A stretch of 64,000 nt of DNA from Undaria pinnatifida (GCA_012845835.1 JABAKD010000004.1:10420022-10484021); one strand, 5' to 3'; counted from the first letter of the stretch, positions 21,306 to 31,935 are shown. Program-made: numbers and translations. Notes: generated by a model from the letters alone, not told the origin.

Positions 21306-21669
21306 TGTGATATATTATATGAGGCCACGCAGACAACAACACACAACCTACTCGCACGCGTACCACAGCGGGGAAGCACGCGAGCAGCATACGTAGTGTT
21401 TTCCAGCTCTCTGTTACCTGGACGAGCCTGCAGCCTAGCCACACAGTCTGCGTCTTCCTATTCCGGTTGACAGCGGCCTCCGATTTCATTCAGTGGTGCC
21501 ACAGTGCCACAGCAATGCCACTAGTTACTAACTGTGTGTATGTATGTATACTATGTAGTATACAGTATGCATAGTATGTAGCCTCCCATTTAAAGGAAAA
21601 GTGATGATGATGTGGCAAAAGAGAAGAAGAAAAAAACAAGACCGACTTTAATTGAAAAAGGAAAAAGAA

Positions 21670-21735
21670 AAGCACGTGGAAGTGTGGCGAGCTATTAAAG
21701 CTTTATTTTTCCCCATCCGCCGGAGGATAAAAAAA
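21670..21735 (+). repeat. RepR copy 1, next to (ACT)n
   Basis: AGCACGTGGAAGTGTGGCGA, AAGCTTTATTTTTCCCCAT and CCGCCGGAGGATAAAAAAAT match 38,697-38,762 in reverse. In both places a trinucleotide microsatellite lies at the same end. Confidence 0.8.
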
Positions 21736-21756
21736 TGAAGAAAAAAAAAAAGAAGA

Positions 21757-21842
21757 GCACTACTACTACTGTAACTGTTACTACTGTTACTACTACTGTT
21801 ACTAGTACTACTACTGTTACTACTACTACTACTGTGTTACTA
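21757..21842. repeat. (ACT)n / (GTT ACT)n microsatellite
   Basis: ACTACTACTACTGTAACTGT and following units mix ACT and GTT over about 85 bp. Confidence 0.9.
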
Positions 21843-22027
21843 CTGTCGAATTCGAATTCGAATGCGGGGGCAGCAAATAAATATAAAGCATGTATGTGCA
21901 GGGTTCCATATCAATATGTTAGTCGCATTGATTGAGGTACCTTGCTACGCGATCTTCCAACAGTTTAGTAGTAGTAGTTATTTTCTGCTTTCTTCATCGA
22001 CACGCGAACGTTGGTATCAGTACCGCT

Positions 22028-22072
22028 GCCCCCCCCCCCCCCCCCACCCCCCCCCCGCCCCCCCCCCCCCAC
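22028..22072. repeat. Poly(C) tract, ~45 bp
   Basis: Almost uninterrupted C with two single A/G changes. Short Pro-rich frames over it are artefacts. Confidence 0.95.
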
Positions 22073-22599
22073 GACCCTTTTCTTCTTCTTGCCCTTCTGC
22101 TTGCGGTCCTCGTTTGCATGCCGTAACCAATTAATTTCCACCTCGGCCCAGTGCCACCTCGCCTTGAAACCATCCGCTGCTTTGACGATCCCTCGGTGCC
22201 ACTTGCCAGGCTGTCTGGGCATCGTGGGCCACAGCAGCACAGTCTCTACTCCGAACAGCAAAAAAAGGGGAGGTTTCCTTTTATCCCTTCTTGGCGCCCG
22301 GTTCAGAAAGCAAGCACGTACTCCCATCATATCACCGCCAGCAGCAACAAGAACAAAGACGTTGTACGTACGCATAATATCTCGTATAGCCAGTGCGAGG
22401 AAGAATCAAGGCCTAGAAACAGAAATTTAATTAAGAAGATAACCGCTATGGATGCGTGCGTACCAGGTGCATGCACCATTGAACACGAACTATCTCTACT
22501 TTTCGACGCACGTACGTAGCATCCAACCGTTTACTACGACGTTGAGAGTTCCTTGCTCATTTCTTCCTTCATCCTTGTTGTGAGACTTGAGACGGCAGT

Positions 22600-22930
22600 C
22601 TAACCCGTCCACACTCTCGTATCCTGTCGCCCTTCCTATTGGACCTTCTCTTTGCGGCATGCCCACCGCCATGTGTTTTCCATGTTGTTAGACCCTTTTA
22701 ACGCCGCACTCCCGATGTGGGGACAAAACACTAGGAATTAGACTAGAACCCTTTTAGGAGGCGGACACGGGACTTGGTTTTATATTTCCTGGAAATTCAG
22801 ACCAAAAAGGCGACGATCGCGACGGATTAATAGCCAATCAAGCGCCTAGGAAAAGCTCGAGGCAATCGAAGTGCCGCTATGCCTCACGCTTGCTCCTTAC
22901 AGCTTCCTGCGGTGCAGCTCGAATACATGC
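22600..22930 (+). repeat. RepM copy 1, ~330 bp
   Basis: TCTCGTATCCTGTCGCCCTT, CCCTTTTAACGCCGCACTCC, ACTAGGAATTAGAC, CAAGCGCCTAGGAAAAGCTC and GCAGCTCGAATACATGCC share order and about three-quarters of bases with 24,015-24,355. Confidence 0.85.
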
Positions 22931-23244
22931 CATACACCAGCATCCCGGATCGGCGCCGTGGGCCATATGGCACCGTCTCTACCCTCTACCCCGCACAACA
23001 ACGAGAAGGGAGGGAGGGTTCGTCGATCATTCTTTTGGCTCTAAATATGCCCGCTCCAAAAACAAGTACGTACGCACTCCGCACGAGCTCCTAGATCATG
23101 TCATTGACAGAACCAAGGAGAAAGCTTTACAAGTACGCACTCGTCTCACAGCCCACCCGAGGAGGAAGAATCAACGCCTAAAGAAGAAAAAAAAAACATA
23201 CGGAGTACGAGTATAAGAAGAGAAGAATCGCTATTAGACTATAC

Positions 23245-23315
23245 GTGCGTACCAGGTATCAGGTACCAGATATACATACACCGTTTGCATTTATTTTTAG
23301 CTACGATTCATTATT
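23245..23315 (+). repeat. RepN direct repeat, copy 1
   Basis: AGGTACCAGATATACATACA, CCGTTTGCATTTATTTTTAG and CTACGATTCATTATTATG are repeated at 23,680-23,750. Confidence 0.8.
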
Positions 23316-23339
23316 ATGAGAAGAATCGCTATACGTGAC

Positions 23340-23440
23340 TACCAGGTTGTTGTTGTTGTTGTTGTTCTCACATTAACTCGCATAATCAAGTCCGTGGTCA
23401 CAGGACAGGCTCCAGTCACTCTGGAGCTGAGGAATACCCC
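23340..23440 (+). repeat. (GTT)n plus RepP end plus RepO copy 2
   Basis: Seven GTT units are followed by CTCACATTAACTCGCATAAT and CAAGTCCGTGGTCACAGGAC. CTCACATTAACTCG is the reverse of the RepP end (19,331-19,345). The rest is the RepO segment shared with 18,283-18,345. Confidence 0.75.
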
Positions 23441-23639
23441 AGGGAAAACACACACAACCCAGGGGGATACACGCATAAATCACAGCTCTGCCACAATTCA
23501 TGCCTCCACCAGAAACATATAAAAGTGAAATCGGGAGTCAGTCTACGATGTGCCAGGTCCAGGCCGGTGCATACGTCTCACTACTCACGCCTGGAGAAAC
23601 CAACTATTCCGATTGCCACCCAAGGAAGACTACCACGTA

Positions 23640-23760
23640 TATATTACACGTAGTAAGATAATTTATCACCAGGTATCATCAGGCTGGGTATCAGGTCTAC
23701 CAGATATACACCGTTTGGATTTTTAGCTACGATTCATTATTATATCAAAAAATGAAAAAT
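23640..23760 (+). repeat. RepN direct repeat, copy 2
   Basis: GGGTATCAGGTCTACCAGAT and ACACCGTTTGGATTTTTAGC, then TACGATTCATTATTAT, match copy 1 at 23,245. Confidence 0.8.
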
Positions 23761-23827
23761 ACCCTGCAGCCGTGCGATCGACCGCGACCAACAATGATAT
23801 TTTAGTATCCCACACAGCTCGTAAAGA

Positions 23828-23915
23828 TGGGTTCGACGAAATCTTCGATCTCACGGCTGGAGTGTATTTTTATTTTTATAATATATCTCGTATAGATACT
23901 CCGATCGTATCTCTT
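23828..23915 (-). repeat. RepA short fragment, reversed
   Basis: TTCGACGAAATCTTCGATCT, CACGGCTGGAGTGTATTTTT and ATTTTTATAATAT are the reverse of the RepA left end. Confidence 0.8.
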
Positions 23916-24014
23916 ATCGTCTACGTACGTTCGTACGTATCACATACTACCTGGTACCTCTGGTAGACGATTTACTCAGTACGTTCGCTTTCTTATCGAT
24001 CTGGGCCTTGAGCC

Positions 24015-24355
24015 TACATCCCACCCACGCTCTTGTCCTGTCGCCCTTCTTATTGGACCTTGTTTTGCGGCACGTTAAGCGCCATGTGCTTTCCCCTTGA
24101 ACCCTTTTAGCGCCGCACTCCCGATACAGGGACAACACTCTTGGAATTAAACAGTGAATAGGATAGTTTTTTTTGGAGTTGGAAATGGGGATTAAATATG
24201 TATTTTCCTGATCATATAGCGTATATTGTAGACCAAACAACCGACGAGCGCGACCTATAGTCAAGCGTCTGGGAAAAGTTCAAGGCAATCCGCGTGTCGT
24301 CACACCTTGCGCTTGCCTCACAGCTTTCCACGTTGCAGCTCGAACACATGTGCAA
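24015..24355 (+). repeat. RepM copy 2, ~340 bp
   Basis: CTCTTGTCCTGTCGCCCTTC, CCCTTTTAGCGCCGCACTCC, AACACTCTTGGAATTAAAC, CAAGCGTCTGGGAAAAGTTC and GCAGCTCGAACACATG parallel RepM copy 1. Confidence 0.85.
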
Positions 24356-24559
24356 CACTACTGCTAGCAGCTCGGGTCGCTTCATGTGGCTGATGATGCT
24401 GTAATGAAAAGTCACTGTTTTCGTCAATGTTTTCGTCTGAAATCCCCCAACCAAAGTGGTTCTGCTTACCAAGCATGATATGCATGATAGTGGCATTGTA
24501 TACCAACCCCCTGCGGCCTACTGTTACACAATGTTGTCCAATTAACCACCCAGGTCGTA

Positions 24560-24745
24560 AGCTTAACTACACCCCCCTCCTTCTGAATAGCACCCCCCCC
24601 CCCCCTTCTGAATAGCGCCCCCCCCCCCCTTCTGAATAGCGCCCCCCCCCCCCCTCTGGATGCACCCCCCCCCCCCCCCCCCCCTCTGAAAAACACCCGC
24701 CGCCCCCCTCCTATATAGCACCCCCCCCCTTCTGAATATCCCTCC
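24560..24745. repeat. C-run minisatellite, ~25-bp unit
   Basis: About seven units of CTTCTGAATAGCG plus a run of 8-20 Cs. Unit lengths vary with the C-run. The run lengths may be misassembled. Confidence 0.85.
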
Positions 24746-25290
24746 CCCCCCATCCGTCTCGAAAGGGACGCGTGGTCAATGGTCAAATTACTAAGGGTCG
24801 AGCAGCAAGCAAGTACCCCCCGCGCCCTCCTTCTGGATAACGCCTCCCTCTCTTCTGAACAGCGGGGTATCTGGTTACCGTATGGGATCGTACTACGTGC
24901 CTCGTACCCACAGTCAGGGTGAGAATATTTCAAATTAGTGGAACGAGAAATATCCAAGTTTTGGAATGACGCCTCCTCGGCCCTGGGGTTGGCGCGCCGG
25001 TTGGCAACGACGCTGTAAACACGCCTCTCACTACGTGAGCTAGGGACCACCAGGGCACCGTATACTTTTTTTTTTCTCGTTTTTGATGATTTTGGCGGTA
25101 GTCGGGATGGTGGTCGAGTTGGATCGTGTTGTGGGGAATGGAGAACCTCATTACGGTACCTAAGGGCGGCCGCACCAGAAGACCAAAATTAATTACTTAA
25201 CTAATTAGTTAGAAGCTGTCACCCATTGATATGCAATAAAAGTACTCGCAAGGTGCGGAAGTCGCAGCCTCACGGGTGGTTCTTGGATGT
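24746..25290 (-). repeat. RepG long copy 1
   Basis: CGAAAGGGACGCGTGGTCAA, CGACGCTGTAAACACGC, ACTACGTGAGCTAGGGACCA, CCAGGGCACCG, a GGAGAACCTCA stretch and AAGGTGCGGAAGTC...GGTTCTTGG occur in the same order at 29,110-29,712. The strand is arbitrary. Confidence 0.75.
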
Positions 25291-26275
25291 TGCGAGAAAC
25301 AAGAATGGAATTCCGACGACTTTGGGTTAACAAACCCTGTATCCAGAAAACGTTTCTGACATAAATTGCTCCCTTTGTATAATATTGCGAGAAGAAATAA
25401 TGGGATTCCCACGATCTTGGGTTTAAGCAACCCCGCATCCCAGAAAACGTTTCTGACAGAAATTACTTCCTCTATAAGTAACTTTGCGAGAAACGATAAT
25501 GGAATTCCGACGATCTTGGGTTTAAGAAACCCCGTATCCAGAAAACGTTTCTGACCGAAATTGCTTCCTCTGGAAGCAATTTTGCGAGAAACGATGATGG
25601 AATTCCGACGATTTTGGGTTAAGAAATCCTGTATATAGAAAACGTTTCTGGCATAAATTGCTTCCTGTGTATAATCTTGCGAGAAACAATAATGGAATTC
25701 CGACGGTTTAGGGTTTAGGAAACCCTGTATCCAGAAAACGTTCCTGATCGAAATCACTTCCTGTATACCAATATTGCGAGAGAAAAAAAGGTGAAATTCC
25801 GACGGTTTTGGGGTTAAGAAACTTCGTATCCAGAAAACGTTTCCGACATAATTTCTTCCTGTGTATAATATCGCGAGAAACAAGAAAGGAATTCCGACGA
25901 TTTTGGGCTAAGAAACCCCCGCATCCAGAAAAAAATCCTGATCTAGAAATTACTTCCTGTATACCAATTGTGCGAGAGAAGAAAAAAGTGAAATTCCGAC
26001 GGTTTGGGGTTAAGAAACTCCGTATCCAATTTTTTCCCTCTCATATGAATTACTTCCTCTATGTATATGATATTGCGAGATGAACTCTGAGATGGCGGTA
26101 ACGGTGGCGGCGGGGGCTGGAGCGACGGCGGCAGTGGCTGTAGGTCTGATGACCGAATCTGTGGTGATGGCGCTACCACCCGTGTACGTGGGTGGTCAAA
26201 CACGAGAAACAAGAAAGGAAATCCGACGATTTTTGGTGTAAGAAACCTCTCGCATCCAGAAAACGCTTACTAAGA
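25290..26275 (+). repeat. RepT satellite array 1, ~97-bp unit, nine units
   Basis: Units read GAGAAACAATAATGGAATTC, CGACGATTTTGGGTTAAGAA, CCCCGTATCCAGAAAACG and TTTCTGACATAAATTGCTTC. The TTCCGACG landmark recurs near 25,311, 25,405, 25,504, 25,603, 25,697, 25,796, 25,890, 25,996 and 26,221. The core resembles the MITE-2 core. A 224-codon minus frame follows the array only because the period is close to a multiple of three. Its repeat sequence changes frame between units, so it is not a gene. Confidence 0.9.
26083..26215. other. GGC-rich insertion between RepT units
   Basis: GATGGCGGTAACGGTGGCGG and following GC-rich sequence separates the eighth and ninth RepT units. It does not match the array. 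Its origin is unknown. Confidence 0.6.
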
Positions 26276-26309
26276 CACAGAAATTGCTTTACCTGTATCG
26301 TAGAACGCG

Positions 26310-26800
26310 TCCCCGGGGCGGCTATAGTCGTACTTGGAGTATTATAGGCTTAACCTTGTGCATGTAAGACAGGGGGGTCGAGATTGATACTTTGTTAGTG
26401 GCAATTCGATGCGAGTCGACAAAGGAAAAAATCTAGCTGGAATGTTCCCGCGATAAAATTGAAGGACGAGGCATGTGCCACAGTGGGGGTAGTGGAGAGG
26501 AGGGATACGAGACGAAGGGCCTGCTTAGTGACCCCGAGCCTGCGTTACGTCTAGAGAGGGAGAAGGGAAAAGGAACAGTGGTGTCAACATGATAGAATGG
26601 ATGAGCAAAAAAAACAAGCATTGTTTTAGCGGGGAAGTAAACGGTGCATATATCGACATGTTTTTGTTCCGTGCGAGGAGGTCGTATATAGGAGGGGGGG
26701 AAAGGCAGCAGGAAGATTGTGGAGTGCGCGTTGAGAGGCTGTTGGAGGCAGGCAGATGACTTCATTAAATGGAAATCGTGTACCAACGTACACCGGCTGA
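26310..26800 (+). mobile_element. SINE-2 copy
   Basis: A degraded head (GGGGCGGCTATAGTCGTACT, GGTCGAGATTGATAC) is followed by CAATTCGATGCGAGTCGACA and AAGGAAAAAATC, then GTGACCCCGAGCCTGCGTTA and AGAGAGGGAGAAGG. These features are shared with 17,045 and 27,175. Confidence 0.6.
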
Positions 26801-26807
26801 TCTATGT

Positions 26808-27049
26808 CATGAAAATAAAAATACACTCCGGCGCGCTGTGAGATCGAAGATTTTGTCGAAACTCATCTTTGCAACCTGTGTGTGATACTCCGATCGCGCG
26901 TGTTACTGGGTGCGTGTTCTCATTAAGAACATAGGTCGGCGACTCCCCGTGGAACTACAGAGAGTGTGGGTCAACCGGGTGATGATATAGTTAGTCTGTG
27001 CGCGGCAACTATAAAACCCGTTTATTTAGGGGGACAAAATCTGACAGAT
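26808..27049 (+). repeat. RepA truncated copy
   Basis: GCTGTGAGATCGAAGATTTT, GTCGAAACTCATCTTTGCAA, GATACTCCGATCGCGCGTGT, GGTCAACCGGGTGATG and GGGGACAAAATCTGACAGA follow RepA and stop before the G-rich part. Confidence 0.9.
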
Positions 27050-27174
27050 CGGCTACCTCTATTTACATACTTATTATATATCTACCTTGATTTCCTTTTG
27101 GTTTTTGTTGTGTTTCCTAATAATAGTGGCTACATTGTATGTGGCTGTGGGAGTGCGTGGTTGGGTATTGTTGT

Positions 27175-27370
27175 TCCTAAGGGTGCAATTCGATGCGAGT
27201 CGACGGGAGGGAAGAAAGGCCCCTGCAGTATTCTCGCAGTAAAACCGAAGCCGCGTACCGTGTAGGGGGGGGGGAGCGCCTGCTGCTTACGTAGTGACTC
27301 CGGGTCCGAGTTGCGACTATAACTAGGGAGAGAGAAGGCGAAACACAAAGCGCGAAGATAATAGATCCAT
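27175..27370 (+). mobile_element. SINE-2 3' part
   Basis: GTGCAATTCGATGCGAGTCG, ATTCTCGCAGTAAAACCGAA and CTTACGTAGTGACTCCGG, then AGAGAGAAGGCG, parallel 26,398-26,565. Confidence 0.6.
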
Positions 27371-27407
27371 CTGGGAATGAGCAAATGATATATGTATATA
27401 AAAAAGA

Positions 27408-27475
27408 TGAGTTTCGACAAAATCTTCGATCTCACAGAGCTTCTGTGGAGTGAATTTTCATTTTTATAATATAAA
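27408..27475 (-). repeat. RepA left-end fragment, reversed
   Basis: GAGTTTCGACAAAATCTTCG, ATCTCACAGAGC and GGAGTGAATTTTCATTTTTA are the reverse of the RepA left end. Confidence 0.85.
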
Positions 27476-27533
27476 AAAACAGGCTGTAATGATATGAGTG
27501 CGTACTTTTGTTACGGACTGGACACGTCGCCAC

Positions 27534-27706
27534 ATCATCATCATCATCATCATCAGCGCGGCCGGCCGTACTTTCCTTCCCCTCCCTTGCTCTTTGCACA
27601 AGAAGAGTGAGCGACGCCGCAGCACACACAATACGTTCTGCAGACCACGACCACCACCGCCTCTGCACACCGCTGCCACCACCACCACCACCACCACCAC
27701 CACCGT
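27534..27706. repeat. Two short microsatellites, (CAT)n and (CAC)n
   Basis: CATCATCATCATCATCATCA sits at about 27,534-27,556 and CACCACCACCACCACCACCA at about 27,677-27,706. The 80-109-codon frames here read through them. Confidence 0.85.
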
Positions 27707-27829
27707 CACCGTCATCGACCGTCATGGACCGTGCACGCGGAGATAACGCAGCGGCTGCCAAGGATGTACGGCTGGAGATTTTTGGGGTGGCAGGAAAAAA
27801 AAAGTTAATTTACTAACTAACTTGGACTC

Positions 27830-28360
27830 GCAGGGGAGAACAAGAAAAAAAAAATCTTACCCACTCTTTTCTTTTCTTTTCTTCTTGTCCTTATTAATAG
27901 TAACGAGCCAGAGAGGGGGGAAGGGTTGCTGAAACCGAGTAAACCAATTGGAAAAATAAGAGTATATTATTCTCGATTCGCGCAGAAAATCACAACGCTC
28001 TCCGATTGTTTCTTCGTTTTTGACCAATCTAGGAGAGCGTGGCCCCGTTTTCTCTTATTTGCGTGCTCCCCTGTCTGACCCAGTCTTTTGTTTCAAGGGG
28101 TTATATTTTCCATCCGGCAATGCGGTGTATGAGCTACTGTTGCAATGAATTGGCTTCGACTTGTTCGTCACTCTTGAACACTCCAGAAAAAAGAAGAAAA
28201 AAAAAAAACAACGGCTCCAACCCCCTCCCACCAACAAAGGAAAACTATGCTCAACCCCCCTTCTCCTGTGCTGCTAGTATTTCGCTAACCCGCTTGCTGC
28301 CCTTGCTCCACATTTCCTTCACGTTATACATACTACCCTGGTCTACAGGAAGTAGTTTCT
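27830..28360. other. No recognised gene or repeat
   Basis: Pyrimidine-rich runs near 27,865-27,890 and an A-run near 28,195. Nothing else is supportable. Confidence 0.4.
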
Positions 28361-28364
28361 GCTT

Positions 28365-28830
28365 GGGAACGTTTTCTGGGTGCGGGGGTTTCTTAGCCCA
28401 AAATCGTCGGAATCTCATTATTGTTTCTCGCAATATTATACACAGGAAGCAATTTATGTCAGAAACGTTTTCTGGGTGCGGGGGTTTCTTAGCCCAAAAT
28501 CGTCGGAATCTCATTATTGTTTCTCGCAATAATATACACAGGAAGCAATTTATGTCAGAAACGTTTTCTGGATACGGGGTTTCTTGAACCAAAAATAGTG
28601 GGAATTCCATTCTTGTTTCTCGCAATATTATTTACACAGGAAGCAATTTATGTCAGAAACGTTTTTTTGGATACGGGGTTTCTTGAGCCAAAAATCGTCG
28701 GAATCCCATTCTTGCTTCTCGCAATATTACTCACACAGGAAGCAATTTATGTCAGAAACGTTTTCTGGATACGGGGTTTATTAAACCCAAAACCGTCGGA
28801 ATCCCATTCTTGTTTCTCGCAATAATATTT
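28365..28830 (-). repeat. RepT satellite array 2, reversed, five units
   Basis: CAGAAACGTTTTCTGGATAC, GGGGTTTCTTGAGCCAAAAA, TCGTCGGAATCCCATTCTTG and TTTCTCGCAATATTA are the reverse of the RepT unit. The landmark recurs near 28,370, 28,466, 28,563, 28,662 and 28,761. Frames of 102-182 codons read through it. Confidence 0.9.
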
Positions 28831-29029
28831 ACTTGTAACCTAGCCCCCCCCTTGTTTTTGTTTTGTTCGTGGTGCGTGTGTTACGTTTTCAGTTTCTCTA
28901 AATTAGGTTTTCGGGTGAGCTTCAGAGCCCCTACAAGCCAATAACCTTGCAGGACAAAAATTGTGAAGCTTTATGGTACCTTATGATGCCGTAGCAAGCC
29001 GCCGGGGTAAACGGTACAGCCTCTCTCCG

Positions 29030-29712
29030 TCCTTTGAACTATCCCCCCCCCTCTGATATGGCACCCCTAACCCTAAGGGACATACGAATACCCCCCCCCC
29101 CCCCGGCGCTTCGCTCCGTCTCGAAAGGCATGCGTGGTCAATGGTCAAATGACTAAGGCAAGCAACAAATGAGTACCCCCCCCCCCCCCCCGCGCCGGCG
29201 CGTCGCGATTGGCGCAAGATATATCTACCTCTGGTCGGTGAAAATCCACCGTACTCCGTCCCGGCAAGGAGGGTTTATTGCCTTAAGGATAACGGCCATG
29301 CATGACAATCAATGTATTCCCCCCCCCCTTGAAAAAAAGTATATATATAACAGTTGGCCTCGGTTGGCACCGACGCTGTAAAGCATTTTACGTATATTGG
29401 GGTTGGCGTTGGCTGGCAACGACGCTGTGAAATAAGTCAGTCACTGCGTGAGCTAGACAACCAGGGCACCGCTTGTTGTTGTTGTTTTTTGCTGTCACCA
29501 TGATGGTTATCGAGTAGATCATATTGGGCGGGGTGGAGAACCCTAACTCCGCACAAGGGGAATGATCGCACCACCCACGAGACAGTTTCATAGTAATAGT
29601 CATTGCTGTCTCTGGAGTGGCCACACCAGAAAACAAAACAAAACATTGGCGCTGTCATCCATAAGCAAGTACGCACAAGGTGCCGAAGTCCGTCTTACGA
29701 GCGGTTCTTGGA
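29030..29712 (-). repeat. RepG long copy 2
   Basis: CGAAAGGCATGCGTGGTCAA, CAACGACGCTGTGAAATAAG, CACTGCGTGAGCTAGACAAC, GGGTGGAGAACCCTAACTCC and GCACAAGGTGCCGAAGTCCG parallel 24,746-25,290. Runs of C occur at 29,090, 29,177 and 29,320. Confidence 0.75.
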
Positions 29713-30185
29713 AGAATGCAGTTGACCCTTCACGCGACTCACCGAGCACCTCACGGCGCTTCGCGCTTGGTGCAAGCAGTGTCTGCCTGGTTGGTGGAAT
29801 CCGACGTGCTCCGTCCCGGCATAGTAGGGATGCGAGGGTCTATGGTCATACGACTACGGCCATGCACAACCTGAGTTCACCCCCACCCCACCCTACCCCA
29901 GCTCACACGCCTCTTCTGATGCTCCGTCTCGAAAGGGACGCGTGGTCACTGGTCAAATGACCAAGGCGGGGAATAAATGAGTACACCTCCCCTTCTGGTG
30001 CAAGCGATGTATGTCCGGTCTGTGAAAACCCGATGTGATCCGTCCCGGCATTGCAGGAATGCGAGGGTCTATTGGCAACTAACAGCTACGGTCTATGTTT
30101 TTACGACTACTTCCACCTGCCATATGCACGAAATGAATACCCCCCCCTCGTCCCGACTATTTGACTCAGAGGGGAAACCCTCCCA
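29713..30185. repeat. Further RepG units with C-runs
   Basis: CCGACGTGCTCCGTCCCGGC, ATGCGAGGGTCTATGGTCAT, ACGACTACGGCCATGCACAA and GAAAGGGACGCGTGGTCACT recur here at 29,800, 29,930 and 30,030-30,150, in shuffled order. Confidence 0.6.
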
Positions 30186-30479
30186 TTTGTAAAAATTATT
30201 CGAAAGAGCCGGACGGGTTAGGGTAGAGATCACCAGCGACCACACAAGCGGCTTCCAACAAAGGCCCTCGTCTCTGGGTACGCGACGCCAAGTGTAGCAA
30301 TTGCTGTGTACGTGGGTGAGGACTTCCGTCAGCGATAACATGCTTGGGGAACCAGACGCACCCAGCGATAGGGGGGCGGGGGCGGGGGGGGCGTAGTAGA
30401 CCCGGGGAGATTATTCCTCGGGTCTTGCACGTTCAGATTGTTCTTGGAAACGGTTTGCTGTTGGGTGGAGTATAGGGTA

Positions 30480-30680
30480 TGATAGTGGTCCCTCTATAGT
30501 GCCAGTATGCGCACTATAGAGGGGAAAAAAACAGCGCTATAGCGGCAACCGGCACAATACTCCGGATTGGGGAATATAGAGGCTTTACTATGGAAATGAA
30601 AATGCCAAGCGATTTCACTGGCACTATAGCGGGCAACCAGCACTACTCTTCCCGCGCTACGGAGAGGGACCAAACTACTG
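30480..30680. mobile_element. MITE-4 copy 1, ~200 bp
   Basis: The left end GATAGTGGTCCCTCTATAGT is inverted at the right end, CTACGGAGAGGGACCAAACT followed by ACTG. The interior CGCTATAGCGGCAACCGGCA is shared with 37,932-38,151. It has no coding capacity. Confidence 0.75.
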
Positions 30681-30687
30681 CATAGAG

Positions 30688-30745
30688 CTTACCCCTTTTA
30701 GCACCGCACTCCCGACATGTGTGGACGAAAAAAACTTGGATTCAT
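30688..30745 (+). repeat. RepM fragment
   Basis: CCCTTTTAGCACCGCACTCC, CGACATGTGTGGACGAAAA and CTTGGATTC match the centre of RepM. Confidence 0.65.
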
Positions 30746-30785
30746 TCCAGGATTTTTTTTTGGGGGGGGGGATTTTGAAACGAGA

Positions 30786-31124
30786 TGCGTGCTACGATAG
30801 AGGTGGTATCACTTTCGTTTGAAACGGTTTCTGAACGAAGGGGCTCCTTAACTCAAAAATTGTCGGAAAAACAATAAATAATAGGCCATTTTTTGTTCAT
30901 GATTCTCGTTCCTTAACCCCAAATCGTCGGAAAATTAAAAAATAAAAAGGCTATTTTTTGTTTGTGATTCTCGTTGTGTGCGTAGGCCATGGGAATTTTC
31001 CATCCGGCAGCAGCTTTATCCTGCTCCAAATCAGTTTTTGGGAGACTTTTTCTTAAGCTCCCAAATTGAGGGGTAGTATTATAAAAAGAGTGGTGCACCT
31101 CCATCGTAGCACGCGTCATTAGAG
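30786..31124 (-). mobile_element. MITE-2 copy, reversed
   Basis: The ends ATGCGTGCTACGATAGAGGT and GTGCACCTCCATCGTAGCAC followed by GCGTC are a clear inverted pair. The core CCCCAAATCGTCGGAAAATT occurs twice (a second CTCAAAAATTGTCGGAAAAA near 30,853), giving a partly duplicated interior. GGCCATGGGAATTTTCCATC and CTTAAGCTCCCAAATTGAG are present. Confidence 0.9.
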
Positions 31125-31482
31125 GTATTAAGGTATACCGTTTTTTGGCGGAAACGATTTTTGAATGGCGAAGCTCCTAAACCCTCGTCGGAATTTCGTT
31201 ACTTAGTTTTCTTTTTACCATAATTTTCGTTTCGTAATAGGCCATGGGATTTTCATCCGGTCTATATAGCACCTTTTCCCCCCCCTTGAAATCAGTATTT
31301 GCCTTAGAGGGCGCTTGGAGAGGCCTTCGAGGGGCCTTCGAGGGGCCTTGGAGGGGCCTTGGAGGGGCCTTGGAGGGGCTTTGGAGGGGCCTCTGGAGGG
31401 GCCTTGGGGGGGGGGCTTAACCTCCTAAAATGGAGAGCATAAAAAAAAGAGGTTCACCCTTGCTCGTAGCGCACGGCAGAAG
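31110..31482 (-). mobile_element. Second MITE-2 sharing an end with the previous copy
   Basis: AGAGGTATTAAGGTATACCG, a GGCGGAAACG stretch, CGTCGGAATTTCG, AGGCCATGGGATTTTCATCC and a degraded right end TTGCTCGTAGCGCACGGCAG follow MITE-2 order. The left TIR appears shared with the right TIR of 30,786-31,124, giving a dimer-like arrangement. Confidence 0.65.
31318..31412. repeat. 12-bp tandem GGAGGGGCCTT
   Basis: About seven units of an 11-12-mer (GGAGGGGCCTT with single-base changes) lie inside the second MITE-2 where the others have an AGCTCC-type stretch. Confidence 0.85.
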
Positions 31483-31935
31483 GGATAATCTGTTGTTAAT
31501 GAGCGGTCGCCCTCAGAAGGAAGATGAAGCTGGTGTGCCACAACCGCACCGTTATTAGCAGCATTAGTTGTAGCGTAAGTCATGGCCGCGGTCTTTGGAC
31601 GATAGACTCCCCCCGCATTCTTACACAGACCAAGAAAGGGAGGGAGGGGTGGCGGGGCGGGGGGGGGGGTGGCGGTGTACCCCCAATACCATGCATGCCC
31701 GTGTGAGGCTTAATTAAGACCGTAGATCCCCCAACCCCCATGCTGCTGGGACGAAGCACGTCGGACATTCGCCGACCAAAGAGAGGCAGAATTTGACTTT
31801 TCACCAAGCGCGAAGCGCCCCGTGATGAGGTGTTCAGTGACTCGCACGAAAGAGGAGCTGCATGCTATACTAAGAACCATTTGTAAGATGGACTTCGGTA
31901 TTGCTGTGTGGTTAATTTCTTGTAAGGGGATGGCA

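Noticed and set aside
25209-25883. 224-codon minus frame with ~32-residue repeats
   Set aside because: The frame follows the 97-bp satellite, and the repeat's peptide changes frame between units and between the two arrays, unlike a conserved protein.
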